DNA from: Pelagophyceae sp. CCMP2097
Taxonomy: Eukaryota > Sar > Pelagophyceae
Reading direction: 5' to 3'
NCBI GenBank assembly: GCA_026770575.1
Contig: MU657235.1
Coordinates: 1 to 17,652, forward strand
DNA: 17,652 bases
Part shown: piece by piece, positions 8,697-17,651 of the stretch
Numbering within the stretch: the stretch's first letter is position 1
How the letters are laid out: every line of letters begins with the position of its first letter
Translations under genes and position numbers: made by a program
Notes under the pieces: generated by a model
The model's input: only the letters and a program-made list of their open reading frames with translations
The model's database searches: none
What the model was told of the DNA's origin: nothing

Positions 8697-11600
8697 ATGG
8701 GTGACAAGTCTCTCGAGGCCATCCTCGCCGAGTCGGACGGCGACGACGACTTTGGCAACGGGCTGAACTTGGAGCAGATCCTTCGCGACGACGAGGCCGG
8801 AGACGACGACGACGTCTCCGCGGACGCGTCGCCGCGCCGCCGACACGACGTCTACGGCGAATCCCCAGCTTCGTCCTACAGCGCGCGCGACTGGGCCGTG
8901 CTCCAGCAGATCCTGCGCGAGGACGAAGCCGCGCTGGACGACGACGCGTCGCTCGACGCCCCGGCCGCAAACGACGCCGCGCCGGGCGCGTCGACGCTAG
9001 AAGTCGAGCGCATTATCGCGGAGTACACCGAGGCGAGCCAGCCGAGGCTCGTCGCGCCGGTGACGCCGCCGGCGGTTTTGTACTCTGCCGGGGCTCCGTC
9101 GCACTTTGCTGACGACTCCGGTGGAGCGACGCACCTCGGCGACGCGAGCGCGCTGCTGCGACGCCTCCAGCGCGCGGCGTCCGTGCCGTCCGCCCCGGCA
9201 ACGCCGGAGCCGCAGGGCGTGCCAGAGGCTGTTGGGACCGCCTCAACTGACGACGCGGCCGTGGCCGAAGCAGTTGACGACCCTTTACCGCAGCTCTGGC
9301 GCGGCTCGCGCCTGGCGCGCGCGCAGGCGCGCGAGGCCAGACTCCTCTGCGGCGCGGGTGCCGTGGCGGTTGTCTCGCCTCTGCAGATGAAAAGGAAGTC
9401 GAGGGCGCGCGCCGTCTCGCTCCTCGACACTGCCACCAAGCAGCAGACGGACCAGCTGCGCAACTCGACGGCGACAAGACGGTCCTCGCAAAGCGGCCGC
9501 GGCGTCGCCAAGCTCGACGCGCTCGCGGCGGTAAGTGCGGCGCTGAAGATGGTGGCAAAGCGTCACAACGATCGAGTGTGGGATGGACGGAGTCGGGAGC
9601 GGCACGAGAGAGGCGCGATGGGTTGGAGACGCTCATCGTGGCCACCACGGACCGATGCTGTCCTTAGGTTTCACGCCAACTCGCCAAAAATGCTCAGTAT
9701 CGAGCCCACGGCCCCGGCGTGGCGCGCGCCGTCGCCGTGCACTCCAAGTTTGTGGCAGTGGGCACGTCGCGCGGCCTGGCGTTGGTGTTTGACCACTTTC
9801 AGGAAGTGCGGCAAGTCCTCGGCACGTCGTCGGAGGACGGCGTTTTAACAATAGACCTTTCAAAGTCCACAGACGTCCTCGCCTGCGGCCACGCATCTGG
9901 GCGTATCGCGCTATGGGATGTGATCAAGGGAATCGCGGTAAAGACGGTGGACGACGCGCATGCCGCGCCGGTGGCGGCTTTACGGTTTTATTCAGATGCG
10001 TCCATTGTCAGTGTGGACCATGCCGGCGTCGTCAACAAGCTCGCCTTCTCAAAGGCCACGCTCTGGGCGTCGTACGCCGCAGACGTCGAGTGCCTCTTGG
10101 ACGGCGCCGCGCACGTGGCACCAACTTTATCGGTGCTGCCGGACAGACCTGATTCTGAAGCAGTCGACAAAAAGGACGCTTTGGCGTCGAGCGCGGTGAC
10201 GCTTGCTGCTTCGTCTCTGGCGACGGCGTCTGCGCGGCGGTCGAAGCAGTTGCGCGGCTTTGTGGCTGGGAAAGACGACGCAGCTGCCTTCTCGGACCGG
10301 CCCGTGGAAAGCAGGAAGCTCGTCGCGTTTTCAAGCGACAAGACGTCGTTCGTCGTCGCTTTGGAGCCCGCGGTGCAAGTCGTGCACAAGTGGGCGCGCG
10401 GGACTGCCGAGGCCTTGGGAAGCGCGCCACCCAAAGCGTGCGTCGCCTGGGGCTGGAGCGCAAACTCAACGTGCGTCTTAGCAAGGGCCTGGGGCTGCGC
10501 GTTTGAGACGACGGTGTGCGCCGTCGAGGGCGGCGTTTCTCGGGCGGGCTACGGGCTCAAGTTCTCGCCAAACGTAAACCAGACGCTCCGGCTGCCGGCG
10601 CCCGCGGCGACGCTCGCCTGGCTCAAATTCGGCGCGCAAAGCGCTTTTGTCCTCATCGACGCCGATTTTATCCTGCGGTGCGTTTGGCCTCTGAACTTTG
10701 GGGGGCTCGGAACTTTGGGGGGCTCGGGACTGGCGCTCCGCCTCTGACTCTCTGCCTGGGTCTCTAAAGAGTCACGACATGCTCCTCTCTACCCATGCCT
10801 TTTTAGAGTCGTCGACGCTTCTGCCGGGCTGCAGCTCGATGCGGTGGACCTGCGCGCCTTATTCTGCGACCCGCGAGACGGGGCCCAGATCAATACGCCG
10901 CTTCACGAACGCGTCCGAGCCAGCGGTGCGTTTTTCTTTCGGGACGGAAGACTGCCCCAAAACGCACGCCCAAAACGCACCACCTGATCCAAACACCTAG
11001 GTGGTCTGATGTACGTGCTGGGCACAAACGAGCTCGCCACGGTCCGCCTGCAGCCCTGGCCCGCGCGCGTCGAGGCGCTCGTCGACGCTGGGGAGTGGTT
11101 GGAGGCTCTGGCGCTGGCGCTGGACTCTGTGACGCGCAGCGACGACGGCGCCTCTCCACAAGTGGCAGAACCGGCGGAAGACGGCCTCGTCGTGCCCTTT
11201 GGCCTCGCCATGCCTTGTGCGGAGCCGGCGCCGACGGCGGACGAGCTTTTGGCGGTCGCGGTGCTGCGGCGTTACGTACGGCTGGCGCTGGAAAATGCGC
11301 CGTCTTCGAGCGTTTTGGAGTCCGAGGCGACTTCGAACCGAAAGCCTTTGGACTTGGCGAGGTCGCACTTCCAGATGCTGGGCGGTGTGTGCGTCGAGTT
11401 TTGCGTCGCCCTTAAAAGGCTGGACGTTTTGTTTGGCGACATTTACATTTCGTTCCAAGCTTTAGGCCGAAGCGACGTGTTTCTTGAGCTTTTAGAGCCC
11501 CATATCAACGCCAAGAAGCTCCGCCGCTTAGCCCCAGAGGTCATGGCGGCGTTTGTGGCGCACTTTGGTGCCCGCGGCGGTCTCGTCGCCGTTGAGCGAT

Positions 11601-14505
11601 GCCTTTTGCACTTGGAAATTTCGGCTTTAGATTTCGACATGCTCATCTCGCTGCTCAGGAGGCACCGCCTCTACACGGCCATGTTCCGCCTCTACTCGGT
11701 GGGCCTGGACGATTACGTTTCTGCTCTCGAGGTCTTATTCGACGACGCCCACGAGAAAGCTTCCAAACGCTACTTCCAAGCCGGCGAGGACGACGAGGAC
11801 GAGGACGATTCGCTGGAGACGCGCGTCCACCAGGCCATCTTGTACTTGCGCTATTGCATCGCGGGCCGCGCTTTTCCAATGGGCGAAAGATTGCGAGTGA
11901 TCAGGCACAAACGCTTGCAGGCGGAAGTGTTGCATTTCCTGCTTCAGCGAAATGTCCTCGTCCGTGGCGAAAACGCCGGTTTCCGCGGCGCCGAGTGCGG
12001 CCATCTGAGACTCTTAATGGCCGTGGACGCGCGCGCGACTTTAGACGCTCTCTCGGCTTGCATTCTCGGCGCCGATTTCGACGCTTTCGAGCCGCCCGGC
12101 GAAGATTCGAGACCCTACGACCTCCAAAGAGCCTCTGGCGTGGCCGTCGACGAGTCTTTAAGGCTGCCGCCGGTGTCGAGGCTCTGCGCGGCGCCCATGA
12201 CCGTCCTCAACGCAGTGCAAGACCTCTTCGAGGCCGCGTCTCCGGCGGCGGGAGGAGGCGACGCACCCCATGACGCGCGCCTGGAAGGAGGCCCGGCGTC
12301 GAGCGGCGTGTTTCATTTGGACGGTTGCCAAAACGGCCAAAACGGCCGTTGGCGACCTTCAGACGACGACCGTTGCGCGGCTTTAGAGTACGTCGCTCTG
12401 CACTTTGCGCGCAAGACGTTCGTAGACGTCCCGAAAAGGCTTCGAGCGGCGGCGCTGCGCCACCTTGTCAAAACTTCAAAGGACGACGCTTTAATAGACG
12501 ACGCTCGCCGCGTGGACCGCCGCCTGCCAGAGACGGATGAAGACCCGTGCTGCCACGTCGCAAGGTTTGTGGCGGCGTGCGACGAGTCTCTATGCGACGA
12601 CGTGGCCGAGCTTTTAGACATCGCTCAAAAGTATAACAAGCCGAGAGCGGCTCTAACTCTCCACCGCTTCGTCGCGCACCACGCCGTCCACGCCGTCCTG
12701 CAAGATGTGCGCCACGCCTCGACGGTCCTTGTGGAGAAGGCGTCTGCGGCGTTTTCGGCGACGATTGCGCGGTACGTTGCCGACGTCGACGACGCTGTCC
12801 GCCGGCAAGTTTATGGGTACTGCGAGGCCACTCTAAGGCGGTTCGGTCCGCAGTCGGACAAGGAATTGGTCCACGAATCCGACTTTTTTGCGTTGGAAGA
12901 TGCGTCGCCGGCCGCGGCCGTGGCCCCTTCCTTAGCCTCGTCGGCTTTAGTGCAATGCGTCTTATCAGCCATGCCAGAGCTCGCCAGAGTCGACTGCGAA
13001 CGAGCGGCCTGGCTCTGCGCCACGGCGCACCCGCAGTCTTTGTCCAGGGCCCTGTCCATCCTCGCCGTGAAGGGCAGCGTCTTTGTTGGGGATTCCAGAG
13101 TGGTGGAATATCGCGAGCGTCACATATCGTCAGAGGCAGGAATCGCAAACGATAGGTGACGCCGTCGACGCAGTTCGGGTTCCTCGACGCGCTGATCGCG
13201 GCGTCTTCGCTGCGCGGGGCGGCGGGCTCGAAGCGGTCAGACGGCGATTTGGGCGATATAGAAAAAGCAAGCGCTGTTCAACGCCTCCCGTTCTTCAACC
13301 TCACGGACGAGGACCGCGCTTTGTACGTGCAACTCTTAGCGCGGTTCGCGCCGGAGCGGTGCTACGCCTATTTATCTTCGACGGACGGCTACGACGTCGA
13401 AACGTGTTTGCAAATCTGCCAGCAGCACACCATCGCCGACGCCACCGCCTTCCTCCTCGAGCAGGCCGGCGACGCCGTCGGCGCTTTGCGTTTGATCCTG
13501 TCGACGCTCCGGGACGGGTTTGAGGACTTGAGGGCGGCCGTGCGCGTGCAGAATCGGGACGGCCGCTTTTCACTCTTCAGATCCGACTCCGACGTCGCCG
13601 ACTCGCCTTGGAAGGCCAGATTCGTGGACGATTCAAGAAGAGCGACGAGGCTGGTGGCGAGCCACGCTGCGGTGGAGAAGATGCCCGAGGGGCTGCGAGC
13701 TGCGAGGTGCTTGGACGTCGGCGTGCGCCTTTGTCAAAGGCACTCTCAAAAGGGCGGCGAGAGCGGCGTCTGGTTCGCGACTCTTGATACGCTGGTGGCG
13801 GCGAAAAGGTCTTTGCAATTAGCGCACGAGTTGCCTTCAAACTCGATGCTGCTGCACGCTCTCCTCAACAGCATGGTCCAACGCACCCTCTCAGCGATGG
13901 CCGCCTACGTCGCTCTGCCAACCATCGTCTCGAAGATCATTGCCGACCACGCCGACTCGAACCTTGGCGAGTTTCGGGATATCATCGTCTCGATGTTGGA
14001 CGCCACAAGAGACGAGGCTCACGTCTACGGCGCAGTCAAGAAACTGCTGGAAAACGACGCCAACGCTCTACGCAGGACGTTGGCGAAAGCCGCAGGAGCG
14101 GGGCAGCTCGTCGTCTCCGTCGACGCGGTGGTGCTCGGCGGGGCTTTTGCAGTGAAGAACGACGCGACGCTCCTGGTCGCGCAGGCAAAGAACCGTTTAC
14201 ACTGGGAGGCGACGAGCATGGAGGCAAAGGGCTCGAGCGCGGCTCCCGGGCGCCGAAACGCCTGGGCCGCGCACCGGGTTGGGACGCTGTCGGCGGCGCA
14301 GGCAAAGGGCTCTTCAGGCTTCGTGCTGAAGACGGCGCCTTTACCGCAAGAGCACCACAGCGTCGTCTCCACGCGCGTGCCGGGCATGCTCGACTCCAAG
14401 CCGAGGTTCTCGAGGAAGCTCGACCCCTCGGTCGCCGCCGCCTCGAGGGCGAGCGAGCCGCTACCTTCCAGGTTCCGACCGCTCAAACCGGAAATCGACC
14501 CGTAA
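8697..14505 (+). CDS. VPS8: VPS8, CORVET endosomal tethering complex subunit (five exons)
   Basis: Exons 8697-9530, 9668-10677, 10807-10925, 11001-about 13100 and about 13156-14505, for roughly 1,800 residues. The first three introns have donors GTAAGT, GTGCGT and GTGCGT and acceptors TTAG, TTAG and CTAG, and the phases match. The N-terminus (1-278) is acidic, with repeated LxxIL motifs. The beta-propeller follows from about 279 to 670 (KFVAVGTSRGLALVFDHF, CGHASGRIALWDV, then MYVLGTNE). The Vps8 central domain is at about 790-905, including LKRLDVLFGDIY and DVFLELLEP, then DFDMLISLLRRHRLYTAMF. The alpha-solenoid tail includes LYVQLLARFAPERCYAYLSS and ATAFLLEQAGDAVGALRLIL. VPS8 is the CORVET-specific subunit that binds Rab5-type GTPases and tethers early endosomes. 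The last junction is uncertain: an acceptor tag ends at 13155 (or cag at 13173), while possible phase-0 donors are GTGAAG at 13067 and weaker ones at 13100 and 13103. I see no zinc-ligand RING at the C-terminus. Human VPS8 is shorter, about 1,430 residues. Confidence 0.9.
10693..10726. repeat. 17-bp tandem duplication inside VPS8 intron 2
   Basis: gaactttggggggctcg is present twice head to tail (10693-10709 and 10710-10726) in the predicted 129-bp intron. Removing this stretch by splicing at 10678 and 10806 restores the VPS8 frame. Confidence 0.85.
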
Positions 14506-14610
14506 CCGCTTCCCTTGAATCCGGAACCGCGGGGTTGCGGGGCCCGGTTTCAGGGGCGCGAAAGGGCTCAAGGTTCAAAGGGCCCTTGTAAGGGGCCTGT
14601 CGGTTCAAAG
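14506..14610. other. VPS8 3' flank with a short imperfect repeat
   Basis: This short 3' flank holds two imperfect copies of a unit beginning ggttcaaagg, the first at 14572. The second copy begins at 14602 and is interrupted by the transposon at 14611, continuing after 15037. No gene is seen. Confidence 0.55.
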
Positions 14611-15037
14611 CAGCGGTGGGAATTCACTGGAAATTCAAAGTAAGTGAATATTCACGCGAGGTCTCAAATGTTCGGTGGTAGTGAAGTGACGAGTGAATCG
14701 ACGTTCACTACGGCTGCAAATCCTGGTGAATGTGAAGTGAATCAGTGAATTTTGAGAGGTCCAAAATATGTCCCTTCCAAATCGCAAGGCTCGTCCGCCG
14801 AAGGCTGTATGCGCCACCAATTGCCCCAGGACGTCTGCTCAAGGGCAGTGCGACTCCTTCCGGTCCTCCGGGGACCTCAGAGCGACGGTGGCGTCGGCCG
14901 GGGTTGGTGAAGTCATTAATGAAGTCCTTCACAAATGTTCGGTGGTAGTGAAATGACGGTGAATGTGAAGTGAATATGGTGAAGTGAATTTATTCAGTGA
15001 ATAATTCACTTCACCCTTAAATGAATTCCCACCGCTG
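14611..15037. mobile_element. Non-autonomous hAT-like DNA transposon (MITE), 427 bp
   Basis: The ends are perfect 16-bp terminal inverted repeats: cagcggtgggaattca at 14611-14626 and its reverse complement at 15022-15037. Both sides are flanked by the same 8 bases, gttcaaag (14603-14610 and 15038-15045), which read as a target-site duplication. An 8-bp duplication and ends beginning CAGCG fit the hAT superfamily, whose ends usually begin CAGNG or similar. Both sub-terminal zones are AT-richer than the genome and packed with about twenty copies of GTGAA/TTCAC, as expected for transposase-binding sites. There is no transposase frame, so the element would depend on one encoded elsewhere. The GC-rich centre (about 14765-14905) resembles host DNA and may be captured sequence. 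The same 8-mer also occurs at 14573 in host DNA, which weakens the duplication argument slightly. Confidence 0.8.
14665..14958 (+). repeat. Internal direct repeat pair of the MITE
   Basis: A 27-base sequence starting caaatgttcggtggtag occurs at 14665-14691 and again at 14932-14958 with a single difference (G/A). Each copy is followed within about 50 bases by the same ggtgaatgtgaagtgaat block (about 14723 and 14958). These direct repeats sit in the sub-terminal zones of the element and may be binding sites. Confidence 0.75.
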
Positions 15038-15045
15038 GTTCAAAG

Positions 15046-15245
15046 GGGTCTTGTCGGAAGGGTCCACATTCGTTTCCGATCGCCGATTGGAATTTCCTAA
15101 AAGTGTGCGCCGCCGAGTACGTGTGACCCCGTAAGCTTTTGAGTCCACCTATCCCCTGTGCCGCGCGGACGTCCCCGATTTTGCGCGCCAACCGCACCGC
15201 GCGGTCCGGGGCGCCCGAGCGGACCCGTCGCGCGCGCGCGTTGCA
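15046..15245. promoter_or_regulatory. Upstream region of the mucin-like gene
   Basis: About 200 bases lie between the right end of the transposon and the start codon of the surface-protein gene. They should contain its promoter and leader. No defined element was recognised. The transposon therefore sits close to the 5' end of this gene and could affect its expression, which is an inference from position. Confidence 0.35.
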
Positions 15246-16559
15246 ATGGTGTCGCTCGCATTTGCGTGTCTCGCCTTGCTCGGCGCCGCGCGCGCCCTGG
15301 ATGCGCCGCCGCGCGCGCTGCGGCGCACGAGCCGCACGCTGAGCGCGTTGAACGACACGGTGCGTCCCGTCTGGCGATTGCGCGAGGCGCCCGAGAGGAA
15401 GAGGCTAACTCGTTGCCTCTAGGCCGCGCCGTCTACTATGTCGCCGTCCCTGTCGCCGTCCGTTTCGCCGTCGCCCGTACCGTCGCCCGTGCCCATGGCG
15501 CTGCCCACCGCGGTACCGTCGCCCGTGCCCACCGCGATGCCCACCGCGACGCTCCAAAGCCCCGCGACGAACGCGTCGATGACCAACGCGTCGGCGTCGA
15601 CGAACGCGACGACGGCCAACGCGACGTCGACAGACGCGTCCATGCCCACCAACGCTTCCATCCCGACGAACACGTCGTCCCTGTCGAACACGTCGTCCCC
15701 GACGAAGGCGTCGGATTCGACGAACGCCTCGGATTCGACAAACACATCGACCAACATTTCGTCGCCGACGCCGGTGCTGACGGCCGGCCCGACTGCGGCG
15801 CCGTCGACGGTGCCGACGGCGGTGCCGACGCTCGCGCCCGCGCCGTCGCCGACGGCGGTGCCGACGAGCCTGTCGGCCATCGTCCCGTTGGTTCCGACCG
15901 CCGCGCCCATGTCCGCCGCACCGACGAAATCCATGCCGACGACATCCACGCCGACGACGCTCTCGCCTTCCGCGGCCCCGCAGCCTGCGCCGACAAAGGC
16001 CTCGCTGCCGCCCACGGCCGCTTCCGTCGAGGTTCCCCCCACGCCATCGCCGACGCCGTCCCCGACGCGCAGGACGCGCCGGCCGACGTTTGCGCCCTCT
16101 TTGGCGCCGTCGTCGCCCGTTTCGGCGGGGTCTCGGGGTTCCTCTGACGACTCGTCACCTTTGCTCGTCGGCGCAGCCATCATCGGCTCGGTCTTCGCGC
16201 TCGCCATTTTTTGCGTCTGTGGCTGCGTCGCGTGGCGGCGGCGGAGCGCCGCGCGGCCCGCGCGCAACGCCGAAAGGAGCGGCTCTTCGCTGATGGGCCG
16301 ACGCGAAGATCCTGGTTTCGAGATGAACGGTAAGGAACCCGCGTCTGGCCGACAAGAGAGCCACTGTGGCGACCGCACTCCCTGCGCTAGGCTACGACCG
16401 CTATCGGCCCCCGAAGGACAGTTTCATCTGAGTCGGCTCCCGCTCCCGCCACGACGTCGAGTACCACCAGACATCTTGCCCTGCCTCGGTTTCGAGACAG
16501 CCGCGTCTGCGCACGCCGTCCTGGCGCCACTACTCCGAAGCCACCGGAGCGGCCAGTAG
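15246..16559 (+). CDS. Mucin-like Ser/Thr/Pro-rich single-pass surface protein (two exons)
   Basis: Exon 1 (15246-15359) encodes a signal peptide, MVSLAFACLALLGAARA, and a short basic stretch. A 63-bp intron follows (GTGCGT donor at 15360, branch-like ctaac and acceptor CTAG at 15422). Exon 2 (from 15423) continues in phase. The product is about 416 residues. The ectodomain (about 40-280) is almost entirely Ser, Thr, Pro, Ala and Val, with PSPVPSPVP-type repeats and about ten N-x-S/T sequons (TNAS, TNTS, SNTS), so heavy N- and O-glycosylation is likely. One hydrophobic segment at about 283-306 (LLVGAAIIGSVFALAIFCVC) is followed by WRRR, giving a type I topology with a short cytosolic tail. 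It probably coats or decorates the cell surface; no enzymatic domain is visible. The last ~75 codons have a different composition, and a GTAAGG at 16330 could be a donor, so the true C-terminus is uncertain. The same composition keeps several other frames open, but only this one has a signal peptide and membrane segment. Confidence 0.75.
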
Positions 16560-17171
16560 CCGCTCCCTGTGCCGGGCGCGCGTTCTATTTTAAAGAGCTC
16601 ACGCAATCGACCCAAGGGACCTCGTCTCCGGCTTGTGAAGAGTCCTCGTCTCCGGCTCGGGCGCCGCCGGAACATGCCCTTGTCCTCCCGCCGGGCCGCC
16701 GCCAGCATACCGTCGACGACTCAGCTGTGAAAGACGTTGGAATCCCTGTCGACCTGTCGACATGTCGACTAGTAGGGTCCCTTCTTCGCTTCGCCGGATT
16801 CCGGTTCGAGCGCGCACGAGCCATGCTTGGTCCTCAACCCGCGAGGTGCTCGAATGATCGGTCTCCCAGAGGTGGGATGCCATCGCGACTCCGAATGATG
16901 CGCGGCGCTCACGAACCTCAGGTCCAAAGTGAAACGGCAGCGCAACGCATGGATCGGAGCGGCGCGTCCCCTCCCGACACTCGCTGCACGATGGGAACTT
17001 GCGATTAACCGAGCGGTCGATTGCGACAGTCGTTCCCGATCCCGTTTCGCCGGAGCCCTGGTCCCGCTCCGCCAAAACGCCGTCGCGAGGCCCGCGCCGC
17101 GACAGCCCGGGTCTCGTGACGCTTGAAGAAGAGTCTGAATGTACTGGGCAGGAACTGTCCGAGCCGCGCGT
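16560..17171. other. Intergenic region, no gene seen
   Basis: These 612 bases lie between convergent genes. Open frames on both strands (up to about 190 residues on the minus strand) lack motifs and show unbiased composition. Small repeats are present: cctcgtctccggct twice (16620 and 16644), and an 8-bp unit three times at 16746-16769. No RNA gene was recognised. An untranslated region or a gene with many short exons cannot be excluded. Confidence 0.45.
16746..16769. repeat. Three tandem copies of an 8-bp unit (NTGTCGAC)
   Basis: ctgtcgac, ctgtcgac and atgtcgac follow each other directly, giving three palindromic GTCGAC hexamers spaced by 8 bases. It is a minor tandem repeat in non-coding DNA with no known role. 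Confidence 0.8.
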
Positions 17172-17651
17172 TCACTCCGGGCGCGCACGCCGTTTCGTCG
17201 GCTGCGGCAGCGCCTCGATGGCGGCGGCCTCGAGCTCGGCGATAGCGGCCTCGAGCTCGGCGACGTGGCGCGCTCCGGCCTCGTCGCGGCGCCGCGCCTC
17301 CAGCCGCAGGCCATCGATCTCCAGCCGCAGGCCGCCGATCTCATCCTTCAGGCCGCCAATGATGTCTTTCTGCTGCTCGATGAAGTTGTGCGCCGTCTTG
17401 CGCTCGTCCTCGTGGTCGTCCCGGTCCTCCGTCACCTTGTCCCTCTCCACAATGACTGTGTCTCGCTCCTCCTTGATCGCGACGGAAATGATCTCGTACG
17501 ACGTGTTCAGCGAGGCGAGGGCGGCGAGGCCGCTCGCCGGCGCCGCCGTCGCGCGGCGCCGCGCAGCGGCCTCGGCCGCGGCCTCGACGGCTCCGTCCGC
17601 GTCGACGTCGATCGTTTCGACGAGCGCGCCGCCGCCGAGCGCCCACAGCCG
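17172..17651 (-). CDS. Coiled-coil protein, C-terminal part (5' end beyond window)
   Basis: The frame enters from the right edge and ends at the TGA at 17172-17174, giving at least 159 residues. No start was chosen because the frame is open to the window edge. The visible part begins LWALGGGALVETIDVDADG, then an Ala/Arg-rich helix, LNTSYEIISVAIKEERDTV, and a long charged region rich in Glu, Asp, Arg and Lys. Heptad units follow, GGLKDEI, GGLRLEI and DGLRLEA, then AELEAAIAELEAAA, ending in a basic tail. This predicts a continuous alpha-helical coiled coil of about 90 residues, so the protein probably oligomerises. Repeated DNA units (for example gcggcctcgagctcggcga twice near 17225-17262) underlie the protein repeats. 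I do not recognise a family, and coiled coils alone do not give a function. Confidence 0.6.
   Translation of the reverse strand, partial: RLWALGGGALVETIDVDADGAVEAAAEAAARRRATAAPASGLAALASLNTSYEIISVAIKEERDTVIVERDKVTEDRDDHEDERKTAHNFIEQQKDIIGGLKDEIGGLRLEIDGLRLEARRRDEAGARHVAELEAAIAELEAAAIEALPQPTKRRARPE

Noticed and set aside
8207..8704. Possible 166-residue gene upstream of VPS8
   Set aside because: Low-complexity Ala/Pro/Arg composition, no recognisable motif, and it overlaps the VPS8 start codon in another frame; more likely a leader.
12316..12352. Short repeated caaaacggcc units as a regulatory element
   Set aside because: They lie within VPS8 coding sequence and encode QNGQNG in a flexible loop; two copies are too few to call an element.
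14635..14956. Short open frames inside the MITE as a transposase or captured gene
   Set aside because: They are 61-74 residues, on both strands, with no transposase motifs. Captured host DNA remains possible for the GC-rich centre, but no source can be named.
15419..16378. A 319-residue open frame antisense to the mucin-like gene, and a 329-residue frame on the same strand at 15158-16147
   Set aside because: The repetitive Ser/Thr/Pro/Ala codons of the real gene keep the other frames free of stops. The antisense product is a monotonous Val/Gly/Asp/Ala chain and neither has a signal peptide, domain or splice support.
16769..17344. 191-residue minus-strand frame between the last two genes
   Set aside because: No motif, composition like random GC-rich sequence, and its right end overlaps the coiled-coil gene in another frame.
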